Positions 1 through 10,458 of a DNA stretch of 64,000 nucleotides are shown here, piece after piece. The stretch's first letter is position 1, and each line of letters opens with the position of its first letter. The notes below the pieces were generated by a model. It saw nothing but the letters and a program-made list of their open reading frames with translations. It was not told where the DNA came from and did no database searches. Origin of the DNA: Lysobacter enzymogenes (GTDB taxonomy: Bacteria; Pseudomonadota; Gammaproteobacteria; Xanthomonadales; Xanthomonadaceae); NCBI RefSeq assembly GCF_900106525.1, contig NZ_FNOG01000001.1, forward strand, positions 634,128 through 698,127, read 5' to 3'. The translations under genes were made by a program, and so were the position numbers.

Positions 1-30
1 TGAAGAAAATGTGACGTCGCTCGCGCAAGG

Positions 31-103
31 GTCACTTTGTGACGCTATGAGTCTCAAAACCTGAGACGAAACAACGCTTAGTGGATAAGTCTTGAATAAG
101 ACT
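31..103. repeat. Three short inverted repeats upstream of the dcw cluster
   Basis: Three small palindromes follow each other: GTCAC/GTGAC (31-43, 3-nt loop), GTCTCA/TGAGAC (51-67, 5-nt loop) and AGTCTT/AAGACT (88-103, 4-nt loop). AGTGGATAA at 80-88 matches the complement of a DnaA box (TTATCCACA) at 8 of 9 bases. No gene is visible in positions 1-299. The region could be the 3' side of an upstream transcript or a regulatory zone; function unknown. Confidence 0.35.
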
Positions 104-155
104 CTCAAGTTCGTCGCAAGCCATTGATGCGCCTAGCGAAATTCAGTCCGGAAAG

Positions 156-184
156 TTGTTGACAACCCGTTGCGCCCTGATAAT
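156..184 (+). promoter_or_regulatory. Probable sigma-70 promoter of mraZ and the dcw cluster
   Basis: A TTGACA hexamer lies at 159-164 and GATAAT, one mismatch from TATAAT, at 179-184. With TTGTTG (156-161) as the -35 element the spacer is 17 nt; with TTGACA it is 14 nt. Transcription would start near 191, about 110 nt before mraZ and inside the GGG-repeat operator. Confidence 0.55.
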
Positions 185-185
185 G

Positions 186-230
186 TGGGCATCCGAGGGA
201 AAACCAGGGTTTTTGTGGTTTTCGGAGGCC
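186..230 (+). promoter_or_regulatory. Probable MraZ operator: GGG repeats every 10 bp
   Basis: TGGGC (186-190), AGGGA (196-200), AGGGT (206-210) and the weaker TGGTT (216-220) and AGGCC (226-230) are spaced exactly 10 bp apart, each pair separated by 5 nt. E. coli MraZ is known to bind TGGGN repeats with 5-nt spacers near its own promoter. The array begins 2 nt after the -10 box and covers the start site, as expected for autorepression. Confidence 0.6.
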
Positions 231-299
231 AGTCGTCCCGGTAGGGTCGAATGAACGAGGCGACCCGTCCGGTAGAGACGGGAGCCCACAAGGTGCGCA

Positions 300-746
300 A
301 TGTTCCAGGGCGAAACCGCCATCACGATCGACGACAAGGGCCGGCTGGCGGTGCCCACCGCCTACCGCGAGCTCGTCGCGCGCGAATGCGACAACCGCCT
401 GGTCATCACCTACAACCCGTTCGAGTCCGGCTCCCTCTATCTGTATCCGCTGTCGATCTGGGAGCGCGTGCGCGAGCAGGTCAACAAGCTGCCCAAGGCC
501 AAGGCGGTCAACCGCACCATGCAGCTCAAGCTGGTCGGCGCCGCTGCGTTCGTCGAACTCGACGGCAACGGCCGCATCACCGTGCCGCCCAGCCACCGCG
601 CCGCGGTCGGCATCGAAAAGAAAGCGGTGCTGCTGGGCATGGGCGACAAATTCGAACTTTGGAGCGAGCAGGCGCATCACGCGCAGATCCGTCAGACCAT
701 CAGCGACGACGATCTGAGCGACGAGCTGCTCGACCTGCAGCTATGA
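300..746 (+). CDS. mraZ: Transcriptional regulator MraZ
   Basis: 148 aa, the usual MraZ length. It has two SpoVT/AbrB-like half-domains, each with the family DxxxR signature: D11-R15 in the first and D88-R92 in the second. MraZ forms a ring-shaped oligomer that binds DNA and represses the dcw promoter in E. coli. It is the first gene of the division and cell wall cluster, and a matching array of GGG repeats lies just upstream of its start. Its stop overlaps the rsmH start (ATGA, 743-746), so the two are probably translationally coupled. Confidence 0.95.
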   Translation: MFQGETAITIDDKGRLAVPTAYRELVARECDNRLVITYNPFESGSLYLYPLSIWERVREQVNKLPKAKAVNRTMQLKLVGAAAFVELDGNGRITVPPSHRAAVGIEKKAVLLGMGDKFELWSEQAHHAQIRQTISDDDLSDELLDLQL

Positions 747-1699
747 CGGACGGTGGCATGGAACGCATGCACGCGCGGTCCGGCCACCTTCCCGTGATGT
801 ACCGACAGGTGCTCGACGGCCTGCGGGTGCACGGGAACGGAGCCTATCTGGACGGTACGTTCGGCCGCGGCGGGCATGCCCGCGGCGTGCTTTCGCAATT
901 GCAGGCCGGAGGACGCTTGCTGGTGATGGACAAGGACCCCGAGGCGATCGCCGTGGCCGAACGCGAGTTCGGCGCCGATCCGCGCGTGTCCATCTATCGC
1001 GGCAGCTTCGCCGAACTCGCCCAGTGGGACGCCACCGCCGCCGGCCTCGACGGCGTGCTGTTCGACCTGGGCGTGTCCTCGCCGCAGTTGGACGTGGCCG
1101 AGCGCGGTTTCAGCTTCGGCAAGGACGGCCCGCTGGACATGCGCATGGACCCCGACAGCGGCGTCAGCGCGGCGCAGTGGCTCAACACCGCCGCCGAGAA
1201 GGACATCGCCGACGTGCTGTGGACTTATGGCGAAGAGCGCCAGAGCCGGCGCATCGCGCGCGCGATCCTGGCCCGCCGCGCCGCCGCGCCGCTGGCGCGC
1301 ACCGCCGAGCTGGCCGAGCTGATCGCCCAGGCGGTGCCGCGCGGCGACCAGAAGATCCACCCGGCCACGCGCAGCTTCCAGGCCATCCGCATCTTCATCA
1401 ACCGCGAACTGGCCGACCTGGAAACCGGGCTCGACGCCGCGATGGCGCGGCTCAAGCCGGGCGGCCGGCTGGCGGTGATCAGCTTCCATTCGCTGGAAGA
1501 CCGCATCGTCAAGCAGTTCATCGTCCGCCATTCCAAGGCGCCGCCGAGCAACCGCCGGCTGCCGGTCGAGATCGCGTTCACTCCGACCCTGCTGGCTATC
1601 GACGGCGCGCAGAAGGCCGACGAGGACGAGCTCGCCGGCAACCCGCGCGCGCGCAGCGCGGTGCTGCGCGTGGCGCAGAAGCTGGAGGCGTCGGCATGA
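743..1699 (+). CDS. rsmH: 16S rRNA (cytosine-1402-N4)-methyltransferase RsmH (MraW)
   Basis: 318 aa. It uses S-adenosylmethionine to N4-methylate C1402 in the 16S rRNA P site. The glycine-rich SAM loop ([14 protein letters not shown]) is at about residues 36-49, followed by [11 protein letters not shown] and PLDMRMDP, then the C-terminal [12 protein letters not shown] motif, all typical of the family. The open frame extends upstream to about 251, but the ATG at 743 overlaps the mraZ stop and gives the normal family length, so it is chosen. The end overlaps ftsL by 4 nt. Confidence 0.95.
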   Translation: MTDGGMERMHARSGHLPVMYRQVLDGLRVHGNGAYLDGTFGRGGHARGVLSQLQAGGRLLVMDKDPEAIAVAEREFGADPRVSIYRGSFAELAQWDATAAGLDGVLFDLGVSSPQLDVAERGFSFGKDGPLDMRMDPDSGVSAAQWLNTAAEKDIADVLWTYGEERQSRRIARAILARRAAAPLARTAELAELIAQAVPRGDQKIHPATRSFQAIRIFINRELADLETGLDAAMARLKPGGRLAVISFHSLEDRIVKQFIVRHSKAPPSNRRLPVEIAFTPTLLAIDGAQKADEDELAGNPRARSAVLRVAQKLEASA

Positions 1700-1959
1700 T
1701 GCGCCTGCTGCTGGTCCTGCTGATCGTGGCCAACGTCGTCTCGGCGCTGCTGGTGGTGTTCGCCCGCCACGAGCACCGGCAGTTGTTCGTGCAGCTCAAC
1801 AAGCTGCAGCGCCAGCGCGACGAGCTCAACATCGAATTCGGCCGGTTGCAGCTGGAGCAGGCGACCTGGGCGGAGAGCAACCGCATCGACCAGGTGGCGC
1901 GCGAGCGCATCGGGATGAAGTTTCCCGAGGGCGGCGAAACCGTGGTGATCCGTCCATGA
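1696..1959 (+). CDS. ftsL: Cell division protein FtsL
   Basis: 87 aa bitopic inner membrane protein. A short N-terminus is followed by one membrane helix (about residues 3-22) and a periplasmic coiled coil with regular leucines ([20 protein letters not shown]). Known role: it joins FtsB and FtsQ in the complex that activates FtsWI septal synthesis. Recognition rests on topology, size and position between rsmH and ftsI, because FtsL sequences diverge strongly. It starts at ATGATG overlapping the rsmH stop and ends by overlapping the ftsI start (ATGA). Confidence 0.9.
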   Translation: MMRLLLVLLIVANVVSALLVVFARHEHRQLFVQLNKLQRQRDELNIEFGRLQLEQATWAESNRIDQVARERIGMKFPEGGETVVIRP

Positions 1960-3992
1960 ACGTGCGCAAGAACCGCAACGGCAACAACGGCCGCAGCGGC
2001 CCGCTGGAGCGCGTGCTCGGCGAGCGCGGCGGCCGCGGCGCTGTGGACCGCATGGTCGAGAACCTCGGCGACGGCTTCGCCCGCCTGCGCGAGGAGCGCA
2101 GCCGCAACAACAAGCCGCGCGGCCGCAACCTGCAATTCAACCTGCGCAACCGGCTGATGCTGGTCGGCGGCGCGCTCGGCCTGTGCGCGGTGGCGCTGGT
2201 CGGCCGCGCGCTGGACCTGCAGGTCATCAGCAACGATTTCTATCGCCAGCAGGGCGATGCGCGCTCGCTGCGCGAAATCCCGATCCCGACCTCGCGCGGC
2301 ATGATCACCGACCGCAACGGCGAGCCGCTGGCGGTGTCCACGCCGGTCGAGTCGGTGTGGGCGAACCCGAAGGAACTGGCCAAGAACACCGAGCGCCTGC
2401 CGGAGCTGGCCAAGGCGCTGGGCGTGGCCCAGGACGAGCTGGCGCGCAAGCTGGCGCAGCGCGCGGGCAAGGAGTTCATGTACCTCAAGCGCCGGATCAA
2501 CCCCGACGAGGCGCGCCGGATCCTGGCGCTGAAGGTGCCGGGCGTGTTCTCGCAGCGCGAGTTCCGCCGCTTCTACCCGCAGGGCGAAGCGATGGCCCAC
2601 GTGCTGGGCTACACCAACATCGACGACCGCGGCCAGGAAGGCCTGGAGCTCGCGTTCGACCACGAACTGCGCGGCAAGCCGGGCACCAAGCGGGTAATCC
2701 GCGACGGCGCCGGCAACATCGTCGAGAACGTCGATCTGGTGCGCAGCGCCGAGCCGGGCAAGGACATCACCCTGACCCTGGACCGCCGCATCCAGTACCT
2801 GACCTACCGCGAGCTGCGCCGCGCGCTCAACGACACCGGCGCGTCCAGCGCCTCGGCGGTGGTGCTGGACATCGAAACCGGCGAAGTGCTGGCGATGGCC
2901 AACCTGCCGACCTACAACCCGAACCTGCCGGGCGGCACCAGCCGCGACACCCACCGCAACCGCGCCGTCACCGACGTGGTCGAGCCGGGGTCGACGATGA
3001 AGCCGGTCACCGTCGCCGCCGCGCTGAGCAAGGGCACGGTGACTCCGCAGACGTTGGTCAACACCACCCCGGGCTGGATGCCCAACGGCCGCTACCGCAT
3101 CACCGACACCCACAACAACGGCGTGCTGACCGTAACCGGCGTCATCACCAAGAGCTCGAACGTCGGCGCGGCCAAGCTCGCCCTGCCGCTGCCCAACGAT
3201 TACTACTACGGCTTCGTCCACAACTTCGGCTACGGCAGCAAGCCCGGCAGCGGTTTCCCGGGCGAGTCCTCGGGCCTGCTGGCGCCGCCGCAGCGCTGGA
3301 GCGGCACGACCAAGGCGACCATGTCCTACGGCTACGGCCTGTCGGCCACGCCGTTGCAGATCGCGATGGTGTACGCGGCGATGGCCAACGGCGGCAAGCT
3401 GATCGCGCCGACCTTCGTCAAGGGCCAGCGCAACGAGGGCAAGCAGGTGCTCGAGCCGGTCGTGGCCGGCGAGGTCATGCGCATGATGCAGACCGTGACC
3501 GAGCCCGGCGGCACCGCCAAGCAGGCGGCGATCCTGGGCTATCACGTCGCCGGCAAGACCGGCACCACGCGCAAGTTCAGCGCCACCGGCGGCTACTCCA
3601 AGAAGTACGTGTCGCTGTTCGCCGGCGTGGTGCCGGTGGAGAAGCCGCGCTTCTCGATGGTGGTGGTGGTCAGCGAACCCGATCCGACCAAGAAGGGTTA
3701 CTACGGCGGTTCGGTGTCCGGCCCGGTGTTCCGCAACGTCATGGACGGCGCGCTGCGCCTGATGGACGTGGCGCCGGACGACATCGAAACCTGGCTGGCG
3801 GTGCAGGCCGCGGCCGAGGCCAAGCGGCAGAAGCAAAGCGGCGGCAAGCCCGCCGGCCCGGTCGTGCCCGCGGCGACGCGCGCGGCGGCGGCAGCGCCCA
3901 AGCCCGCGGCGCGACCTTTGAATGCAGCGCCGATCGCCGCCGGATCGCCGGCCGCGGTGGCGCAGGCCTCCGCCCACGGAGGCGCGCGATGA
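1956..3992 (+). CDS. ftsI: Septal peptidoglycan transpeptidase FtsI (PBP3)
   Basis: 678 aa. Class B penicillin-binding protein that crosslinks septal peptidoglycan together with FtsW. A cytoplasmic tail of about 65 residues precedes one membrane helix (about 68-85). The transpeptidase domain carries the three active-site motifs: S346-T-M-K349 (catalytic Ser346), S400-S-N and K534-T-G-T. It is longer than E. coli FtsI (588 aa), mostly through the basic N-terminal tail and an Ala/Pro-rich C-terminal tail after about residue 615. It overlaps both neighbours by 4 nt. Confidence 0.96.
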   Translation: MNVRKNRNGNNGRSGPLERVLGERGGRGAVDRMVENLGDGFARLREERSRNNKPRGRNLQFNLRNRLMLVGGALGLCAVALVGRALDLQVISNDFYRQQGDARSLREIPIPTSRGMITDRNGEPLAVSTPVESVWANPKELAKNTERLPELAKALGVAQDELARKLAQRAGKEFMYLKRRINPDEARRILALKVPGVFSQREFRRFYPQGEAMAHVLGYTNIDDRGQEGLELAFDHELRGKPGTKRVIRDGAGNIVENVDLVRSAEPGKDITLTLDRRIQYLTYRELRRALNDTGASSASAVVLDIETGEVLAMANLPTYNPNLPGGTSRDTHRNRAVTDVVEPGSTMKPVTVAAALSKGTVTPQTLVNTTPGWMPNGRYRITDTHNNGVLTVTGVITKSSNVGAAKLALPLPNDYYYGFVHNFGYGSKPGSGFPGESSGLLAPPQRWSGTTKATMSYGYGLSATPLQIAMVYAAMANGGKLIAPTFVKGQRNEGKQVLEPVVAGEVMRMMQTVTEPGGTAKQAAILGYHVAGKTGTTRKFSATGGYSKKYVSLFAGVVPVEKPRFSMVVVVSEPDPTKKGYYGGSVSGPVFRNVMDGALRLMDVAPDDIETWLAVQAAAEAKRQKQSGGKPAGPVVPAATRAAAAAPKPAARPLNAAPIAAGSPAAVAQASAHGGAR

Positions 3993-5461
3993 GCCGCTCG
4001 ATGGCGCTGGCCGAGCTGTTGCCCGACATCGCCGGTATCCCCGGCGATCTGCGCATCGGTGGCCTGGTGATGGACAGCCGCGCGGTGCGTCCGGGCGATG
4101 CCTTCGTCGCCATCGCCGGCTTCGGCGCGCACGGGCTCAAGTTCGTCGAGCAGGCGCGCGCGTCCGGCGCGGCGGCGATCCTGTTCGAACCGCCGGCGCC
4201 GGACGACTTGCCGGCGCCGGCCGACGCCATCGCCGTGCCGGGGCTGCGTTCGCGCCTGGGCGAGATGGGCGATGCCTTCCACGGCCGTCCCAGCGCAGCG
4301 ATGACCGTGGTCGGCGTCACCGGCACCAACGGCAAGACTTCGACCGTGCAGCTGATCGCCCAGGCCTGGCATCTGCTCGGCGTGTCGTGCGGGACCATCG
4401 GCACGCTCGGCGCCGGCTTGTACGGCCAGGTGGTGCCCAACGGCTTCACCACGCCGCTGGTGCTGCCGCTGCACGAGCTGCTGGCCGGCATGCGCGACGC
4501 CGGCGCGGCCGCGGTGGCGATGGAAGTGTCCTCGCACGCGCTCGACCAGGGCCGCGTGGCCGGCGTGCATTTCGACGTCGGCGTGTTCACCAACCTCACC
4601 CGCGACCACCTGGACTACCACGGCGACATGGCCAGCTACGGCGCGGCCAAGGCGCGGCTGTTCGCGTGGCCGGGGCTGAAGGCGGCGGCGATCAACCTCG
4701 ACGACGAGTTCGGCCGCGAGCTGATCGCGCAGCTGCCCAAGCGCGTGCGCGGCATCGGCCTGAGCTCGCGCGGCCAGGCCGGCGCGACCCTGCGCGCGGA
4801 CAAGCTGAGCTTCGACAGCCGCGGCATCGGTTTCGACCTGGTCGTCGCCGGCAAGGCGCATCCGGTGGCCTCGCGCCTGCTCGGCCGCTTCAACGTCGAC
4901 AACCTGCTGGCGGTGGCCGGCGCGCTGTACGCGCTGGAGCAGGAACCGGCGACGATCGCGCGGATCGTGTCCCAGCTCGAACCCATCCACGGCCGCATGA
5001 ACCGCCTCGGCGGCGACGGCCGCCTGCCGCTGGTGGTGATCGACTACGCCCACACCCCCGACGCGCTGGAACAGGCGCTGGCCTCGCTGCGCGCGCACGC
5101 GCAGGCGCGGCTGATCTGCGTGTTCGGCTGCGGCGGCGAGCGCGACCGCGGCAAGCGCCCGCAGATGGCGGCGATCGCCGAGCACGGCGCCGACCTGGCC
5201 ATCGTCACCGACGACAATCCGCGCGGCGAAGACGGCGACGCCATCGTCGCCGACATCATCGAAGGCTTCCGCGATCCGCAGCGCGCGGTGGTGCTGCGCG
5301 ACCGCCGCGCCGCGATCGAGCGCGCCGTCGCCGAAGCCGGCCCCGACGACATCGTGCTGGTGGCCGGCAAGGGCCACGAGCCTTATCAGGAAATCCACGG
5401 CGTGCGGCATCCCTTCGACGACACCCTGATCGCGCGCGCCGCGCTGGAGGCTCGCCCGTGA
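3989..5461 (+). CDS. murE: UDP-MurNAc-L-Ala-D-Glu:meso-diaminopimelate ligase MurE
   Basis: 490 aa Mur ligase that adds meso-diaminopimelate to the muropeptide precursor in the cytoplasm. The ATP-binding loop GTNGKTS has its lysine at residue 116. The DNPR motif at residues 409-412 is the known signature for diaminopimelate rather than lysine. The frame is open far upstream, but the ATG at 3989 (ATGA overlap with ftsI) gives the normal length. It ends in a GTGA overlap with murF. Confidence 0.96.
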   Translation: MSRSMALAELLPDIAGIPGDLRIGGLVMDSRAVRPGDAFVAIAGFGAHGLKFVEQARASGAAAILFEPPAPDDLPAPADAIAVPGLRSRLGEMGDAFHGRPSAAMTVVGVTGTNGKTSTVQLIAQAWHLLGVSCGTIGTLGAGLYGQVVPNGFTTPLVLPLHELLAGMRDAGAAAVAMEVSSHALDQGRVAGVHFDVGVFTNLTRDHLDYHGDMASYGAAKARLFAWPGLKAAAINLDDEFGRELIAQLPKRVRGIGLSSRGQAGATLRADKLSFDSRGIGFDLVVAGKAHPVASRLLGRFNVDNLLAVAGALYALEQEPATIARIVSQLEPIHGRMNRLGGDGRLPLVVIDYAHTPDALEQALASLRAHAQARLICVFGCGGERDRGKRPQMAAIAEHGADLAIVTDDNPRGEDGDAIVADIIEGFRDPQRAVVLRDRRAAIERAVAEAGPDDIVLVAGKGHEPYQEIHGVRHPFDDTLIARAALEARP

Positions 5462-6843
5462 AGCGCTTGAGCCTGAGCGAGATCGCGCGCCTGACCGGCG
5501 GCCGCCTGCATGGCGCCGATGCCGAAGTGGACGTCGTGTGCACCGACACCCGCGCGCTGCCGGCGCAGGGCGCGGCGTTGTTCGTCGCGCTCAAGGGCGA
5601 GCGGTTCGACGGCCACGACCACGTCGCCGGGCTGGCCCACACCGCGGTCGCCGCGGCGCTGGTGGCGCGCGAAATCGACGCGCCGATCGCCCAGGTGATC
5701 GTCGCCGACACCCAGCAGGCGCTGGCCGACCTCGCCGCCGGCGTGCAGGCGCAGCGCGCCGGCAACACCGTGGTGGCGATCACCGGCAGCAACGGCAAGA
5801 CCAGCGTCAAGGCGCTGACCACGGCGATCCTGGAGCGCGCAGGCAACACCTACGCGACCCCGGGCAACCGCAACAACGAGATCGGCCTGCCGCTGGCGGT
5901 GCTCGACGCGCCGGAAGACGCGCGCTTCTCGATTTATGAAATGGGCGCGGGCAAGCCGGGCGACATCGCTTATCTGGTGCGCGTGGCCCGGCCGCAGGTG
6001 TCGCTGGTCAACAACATCGCCCCGGCGCACCTGGAGCGCATGGGCAGCCTGCTCGGCATCGCCGACACCAAGGCGGCGATCTACGACGCGCTGCCGGAAA
6101 GCGGCGCGGCGGCGATCAACGCCGACGATGCGTTCGCGCCGTGCTTCGAGCAGCGCGCGGCCGGGCGGCGGTTGATCCGCTTCGGGCTGGATGCCAGCGC
6201 CGAGGTGACGGCTTCGAACGTTCGCGTCGGACCTGAAGGTTCTACGTTCGCCCTCGTTACTCCGTTGGGACGAGTGGAGATCGCGCTGAAGATGGTTGGC
6301 CGCCACAACGTGCGCAACGCCCTGGCCGCCGCGTCGCTGGCGCTGGGCGCGGGCGTGTCGCTGCAGCACATCGCCGACGGCCTCAACGCCGCGCAGCCGG
6401 TCGACGGCCGCCTGATCACCCATCGCCTGGACAACGGCGCGGTGCTGATCGACGACAGCTACAACGCCAATCCCGGTTCGACCGCCGCGGCCATCGACAC
6501 GCTGGCGGAAATGGGCGGCGAAAACTGGCTGGTGCTCGGCGCGATGCGCGAGATCGGCAATGAAGAAATCGCCATGCACGCCGAGATCGGCCGCCGCGCC
6601 AAGGCCGCCGGCCTGCGCCGGCTGTACGCGCTGGGCGAGCTGCCGGCCGCGGCCGCGGCCGCGTTCGGCGACGGCGCGCAGGTGTTCGCCAGCCACGGCG
6701 AGCTGGCCGCGGCGTTGAGCGCGGAACTCGCCGCGGGCGTGCGGGTGTTGGTGAAAGGTTCGCACAGCAGTGCGATGGACAAGATCGTGACGGCGTTGTT
6801 GTCGGCACACCGGCCGGGGGAGGGCACGACGCATGTTGCTTGA
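5458..6843 (+). CDS. murF: UDP-MurNAc-tripeptide:D-Ala-D-Ala ligase MurF
   Basis: 461 aa. Adds D-Ala-D-Ala to complete the UDP-MurNAc-pentapeptide. It has the Mur ligase N-terminal domain, the ATP loop [11 protein letters not shown], the conserved [15 protein letters not shown] stretch and the C-terminal [10 protein letters not shown] motif characteristic of MurF. GTG start at 5458, inside the murE stop (GTGA); the reading frame is open much further upstream, so this choice rests on the overlap and the expected N-terminus ([16 protein letters not shown]). Overlaps mraY by 11 nt. Confidence 0.95.
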   Translation: MKRLSLSEIARLTGGRLHGADAEVDVVCTDTRALPAQGAALFVALKGERFDGHDHVAGLAHTAVAAALVAREIDAPIAQVIVADTQQALADLAAGVQAQRAGNTVVAITGSNGKTSVKALTTAILERAGNTYATPGNRNNEIGLPLAVLDAPEDARFSIYEMGAGKPGDIAYLVRVARPQVSLVNNIAPAHLERMGSLLGIADTKAAIYDALPESGAAAINADDAFAPCFEQRAAGRRLIRFGLDASAEVTASNVRVGPEGSTFALVTPLGRVEIALKMVGRHNVRNALAAASLALGAGVSLQHIADGLNAAQPVDGRLITHRLDNGAVLIDDSYNANPGSTAAAIDTLAEMGGENWLVLGAMREIGNEEIAMHAEIGRRAKAAGLRRLYALGELPAAAAAAFGDGAQVFASHGELAAALSAELAAGVRVLVKGSHSSAMDKIVTALLSAHRPGEGTTHVA

Positions 6844-7918
6844 ATTGACTCGTTGGCTTGAACAGCTGCAAAGCGTGTTCAATCTGTTCGGCTATCTGAC
6901 CTTCCGCGGCATCCTCAGCGCGCTGACCGCGCTGGCGCTGTCGCTGTGGTGGGGCCCGGCGGTGATCCGCCGCCTCGGCCAGCTCAAGGGCGGCCAGCCG
7001 ATCCGCAAGGACGGCCCGCAGTCGCACTTCTCCAAGGCCGGCACCCCGACCATGGGCGGCGCGCTGATCCTGATCACGGTGATCGCTTCGGTGCTGCTGT
7101 GGGGCGACCTGCGCAACAAGTATGTGTGGATCGTCCTGCTGGTGATGCTGGCGTTCGGCGCGATCGGTTGGTACGACGACTGGATCAAGATCGTGCGCCG
7201 CGACCCCAACGGCCTGAAGTCGCGCTGGAAGTACCTGCTGCAGTCGATCTTCGGCCTCGCCGCCGGCCTGTACCTGTGGCTGTACGCCGACGTGCCGGCG
7301 GCGACGACCTTCTACGTGCCGCTGTTCAAGTCGGTGGCGCTGCCGCTGGCCGGCGTGGGCTTCGTCGCCATCGCCTACCTGTGGATCGTCGGCTTCTCCA
7401 ACGCGGTCAACCTCACCGACGGCCTGGATGGCCTGGCGATCATGCCGACCGTGCTGGTGGCCTGCGCGCTGGGCATCTTCGCCTACGCCTCCGGCCATGC
7501 CGAGTTCTCCAAGTACCTGCAGATCCCGCAGGTGCCGGGCGCCGGCGAACTGGTGATCATCTGCGCCGCCATCGCCGGCGCGGGGCTGGGCTTTTTGTGG
7601 TTCAACACTTACCCGGCGATGGTGTTCATGGGCGACATCGGCGCGCTGGCGCTGGGCGCGGTGCTCGGCACCATCGCCATCATCGTGCGCCAGGAACTGG
7701 TGCTGGTGATCATGGGCGGCATCTTCGTCATCGAGACGCTGTCGGTGATGATCCAGGTCGCCTCGTTCAAGCTCACCGGCAAGCGCGTGTTCCGCATGGC
7801 GCCGATCCATCACCACTTCGAACTCAAGGGCTGGCCCGAGCCGCGCGTGATCGTGCGCTTCTGGATCATCTCGGTGGTGCTGGTGCTGATCGGCCTGGCC
7901 ACGCTCAAGGTCCGCTGA
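6833..7918 (+). CDS. mraY: Phospho-MurNAc-pentapeptide transferase MraY
   Basis: 361 aa, the usual length. Integral membrane enzyme with about ten helices that transfers phospho-MurNAc-pentapeptide to undecaprenyl phosphate, making lipid I. Visible landmarks are the substrate loop KAGTPTMGG, the aspartate motif [22 protein letters not shown] and the C-terminal [11 protein letters not shown]. It starts within the end of murF and its stop overlaps the ftsW start as TGATG. In E. coli murD lies directly after mraY; here there is no room for it. Confidence 0.96.
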   Translation: MLLELTRWLEQLQSVFNLFGYLTFRGILSALTALALSLWWGPAVIRRLGQLKGGQPIRKDGPQSHFSKAGTPTMGGALILITVIASVLLWGDLRNKYVWIVLLVMLAFGAIGWYDDWIKIVRRDPNGLKSRWKYLLQSIFGLAAGLYLWLYADVPAATTFYVPLFKSVALPLAGVGFVAIAYLWIVGFSNAVNLTDGLDGLAIMPTVLVACALGIFAYASGHAEFSKYLQIPQVPGAGELVIICAAIAGAGLGFLWFNTYPAMVFMGDIGALALGAVLGTIAIIVRQELVLVIMGGIFVIETLSVMIQVASFKLTGKRVFRMAPIHHHFELKGWPEPRVIVRFWIISVVLVLIGLATLKVR

Positions 7919-9207
7919 TGGAAAACGCCGCCCGCCAAGCGACCCGCCTGGAAGCGATCCACGGTCGTTACGACCCGTGGCTGCTCGCCGCGTCCGTGGC
8001 GCTGGCGTGCGTGGGCGTGGTGATGGTCGGCTCGGCCTCGCTGGGCGTGGCCAACACCCACGACGTGGGGCCGTTCTATTTCCTGACCCGCCACCTGATG
8101 TTCCTGGCCGTCGGCCTGGGCCTGGCGTTGTGGCTGATGCGCACCGAACTCAAGACCATCGAGCAGCACAACCAGTGGCTGCTGCTGGTGTGCGTGGTGC
8201 TGCTGCTGGCGGTGTTCGTGCCCGGGGTCAGCCGCCAGGTCAACGGCGCGCGGCGCTGGATCAACCTGGGCGTGATCGGCTTCCAGGCGGTGGAAGCGGT
8301 CAAGCTGCTCTACATCATCTGGCTGGCCAGCTACCTCAAGCGTTTCAGCGAGGACATTTCGGCCACCTGGGGCGCGATGCTCAAGCCGATCGGCGTGGCC
8401 ATCGTGCTGGTCGGATTGCTGCTGATGCAGCCGGACTTCGGCTCGTCCTCGCTGCTGCTGGCGATCACCGCCGGCATGCTGGTGCTGGGCGGGGTCAACA
8501 TGCCGCGCATGTTCGGCCCGGTGCTGATCGGCCTGCCGATCCTGGCGGTGATCGCGATCGCCGAGCCTTACCGGGTGATCCGCCTGACCTCGTTCATGGA
8601 CCCCTGGCGCGATCCGTTCGGCACCGGCTACCAGCTGACCAACGCGTTGATGGCGGTCGGCCGCGGCGAGTGGACCGGCGTGGGCCTGGGCGCGTCGGTG
8701 CAGAAGCTGTCGTACCTGCCCGAGGCGCATACCGACTTCATCATGGCGGTGATCGCCGAGGAATTTGGCTTCGTCGGCGTGTGCGGCGTGGTGGGCCTGT
8801 ACGCGCTGCTGTCCGGCCGCGCGCTGTGGATCGGGCTCAAGTGCGTGGAGATGCGCCGCCATTTCTCCGGTTATGTCGCCTTCGGCATCGCCTTGTGGAT
8901 GAGCCTGCAGAGCTTCGTCTCCATCGGCGTGAACCTGGGCCTGCTGCCGACCAAGGGCCTGACCTTGCCGATGATTTCTTCCGGCGGCTCCAGCGTGCTG
9001 ATGAGCTGCGCCGCGCTCGGCGTGCTGTTGCGCGTGTCCTACGAGCTCGACCGCGCCCAGCGCCAGGTCGCGCGCCTGCGCGGCGAAGCGGCCGGCGGCG
9101 CGCCGGCAGCGGCGAGCCCGGCGCCGGCCGCGGCGGCCGCAGGCGCTGCGCGCGGCACCAGCCGTTTGCGCGACCGGGTCGAGCCGTCGCTGGGGAGGAC
9201 CGCATGA
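7918..9207 (+). CDS. ftsW: Septal peptidoglycan polymerase FtsW
   Basis: 429 aa SEDS-family glycosyltransferase with about ten membrane helices, which polymerises lipid II at the septum with FtsI. Family landmarks: [27 protein letters not shown] and, near the C-terminus, [15 protein letters not shown]. The cytoplasmic C-terminal tail (after about residue 385) is rich in Ala and Pro. The start codon shares one base with the mraY stop, and the stop overlaps murG. Confidence 0.95.
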   Translation: MENAARQATRLEAIHGRYDPWLLAASVALACVGVVMVGSASLGVANTHDVGPFYFLTRHLMFLAVGLGLALWLMRTELKTIEQHNQWLLLVCVVLLLAVFVPGVSRQVNGARRWINLGVIGFQAVEAVKLLYIIWLASYLKRFSEDISATWGAMLKPIGVAIVLVGLLLMQPDFGSSSLLLAITAGMLVLGGVNMPRMFGPVLIGLPILAVIAIAEPYRVIRLTSFMDPWRDPFGTGYQLTNALMAVGRGEWTGVGLGASVQKLSYLPEAHTDFIMAVIAEEFGFVGVCGVVGLYALLSGRALWIGLKCVEMRRHFSGYVAFGIALWMSLQSFVSIGVNLGLLPTKGLTLPMISSGGSSVLMSCAALGVLLRVSYELDRAQRQVARLRGEAAGGAPAAASPAPAAAAAGAARGTSRLRDRVEPSLGRTA

Positions 9208-10283
9208 GCGCGAACGAGCGTCCCGTGCTGATCCTCGCCGGCGGCACCGGCGGCCATATCTTCCCGGGCCTGGCCGTGGCCAAGGCGCTGCGCGCGCGCG
9301 GCGTGCCGGTGTCGTGGCTGGGCGCCGACGGCGGCATGGAAACCCGGCTGGTGCCGCAGCACGGCATCGAGATCGACACTCTCGCCATCAGCGGCGTGCG
9401 CGGCAAGGGCGTGGCTACGCTGCTGCGCGCGCCGTTCCGCATCGCCGCCTCGGTGCGCGCGGCCGGCCGCGTGCTGCGCCAGCGCCAGCCGCGCGCGGTG
9501 GTCAGCTTCGGCGGTTACGCCGCCGGCCCCGGCGGCCTGGCCGCGCGCCTGGCCGGGCTGCCGCTGATCGTGCACGAACAAAACCGCGCGCCGGGCCTGA
9601 CCAACCGCGTGCTGTCGCGCTTCGCCCGCCGCGTCCTCACCGGTTTCCCCGACACCTTCGGCCCGAACGACGAGGTGGTCGGCAATCCGGTGCGTGCGGA
9701 AATCGCCGCGATCCCGCCGCCGGCGCAGCGCTTCGCCGACCGCAGCGGCCCGCTCAAGCTGCTGGTGCTGGGCGGCAGCCAGGGCGCGCGCGCCTTGAAC
9801 CGCGCAGTGCCCGAAGCCGTCGCCGGCCTGCGCGGGCGGGTGCCGTGCGAGGTGCGCCATCAGTGCGGCGAGAAATTGCTGGCCGATGCGCAGGAGGCTT
9901 ATGCCAAGGCCGGCGTCGCCGCGTCGCTGGAGCCCTTCATCGCCGACATGGCGGCCGCCTACGCCTGGGCCGACCTGGTCGTTTGCCGCGCCGGCGCGTT
10001 GACCCTGGCCGAGCTGTGCGCGGCCGGCGTCGGCAGCGTGCTGGTGCCGTTCCCGCAAGCGGTGGACGACCACCAGACCAAGAACGCGCGCTACCTGGTC
10101 GACCGCGGCGCGGCGCAGTTGCTGCCGCAGGCCGGCGACGACCTCGGTGCGCGCCTGTCGGCGACCATCGAAATCCTGGCCGAGCGCGGCGTGCTGCTGC
10201 AGATGGCCGAAGCCGCGCGCGCGATCGCCAAGCCCGACGCGGCCGAGCGCGTCGCCGATGCGGTGCTGGAGGCGGCGCGATGA
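9204..10283 (+). CDS. murG: UDP-GlcNAc:lipid I N-acetylglucosaminyltransferase MurG
   Basis: 359 aa GT28 enzyme, peripheral at the inner face of the membrane, making lipid II. It shows the N-terminal [16 protein letters not shown] loop, [22 protein letters not shown] and the sugar-nucleotide site ([11 protein letters not shown] ... [14 protein letters not shown]). ATG at 9204 overlaps the ftsW stop (ATGA). It is followed by the only sizeable gap inside the mraZ-ftsA block. Confidence 0.96.
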   Translation: MSANERPVLILAGGTGGHIFPGLAVAKALRARGVPVSWLGADGGMETRLVPQHGIEIDTLAISGVRGKGVATLLRAPFRIAASVRAAGRVLRQRQPRAVVSFGGYAAGPGGLAARLAGLPLIVHEQNRAPGLTNRVLSRFARRVLTGFPDTFGPNDEVVGNPVRAEIAAIPPPAQRFADRSGPLKLLVLGGSQGARALNRAVPEAVAGLRGRVPCEVRHQCGEKLLADAQEAYAKAGVAASLEPFIADMAAAYAWADLVVCRAGALTLAELCAAGVGSVLVPFPQAVDDHQTKNARYLVDRGAAQLLPQAGDDLGARLSATIEILAERGVLLQMAEAARAIAKPDAAERVADAVLEAAR

Positions 10284-10458
10284 CGCGTACCCAGCGCCAA
10301 CCCAGCGAGCGGATTTGCGTCATCCAGGCGCGCGTCTTCGCCGCCGCTTCACCCGGCCTGATTACTCTGCGCGCCCCTTCAGGCGCGCGCGACATGACCC
10401 GTTTGCAAACCTATTCCCCAAGCATGCGTTCCAACCTTCCAACTTCGGACATCACGCC
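10284..10458 (+). other. Gap between murG and murC
   Basis: This 175-bp stretch is the only break in an otherwise overlapping run from mraZ to ftsA. It contains a GC-rich inverted repeat (GCGCGCC/GGCGCGC around 10,369-10,389) and a more AT-rich end. It may hold an internal promoter or a processing site; I could not pick out convincing -35/-10 boxes. No gene is seen. Confidence 0.4.

Noticed and set aside
1-155. 3' end of the RNase P RNA gene, which often lies upstream of mraZ
   Set aside because: I could not recognise any conserved RNase P RNA segment in these bases.
1596-3977. Long antisense open frame (793 codons) opposite ftsL and ftsI
   Set aside because: It is an artefact of GC-rich codon use: composition is low-complexity Arg/Gly/Ala/His and the opposite strand encodes well-conserved proteins. 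Similar long shadows opposite pilB, secA, clpB and others were rejected for the same reason.
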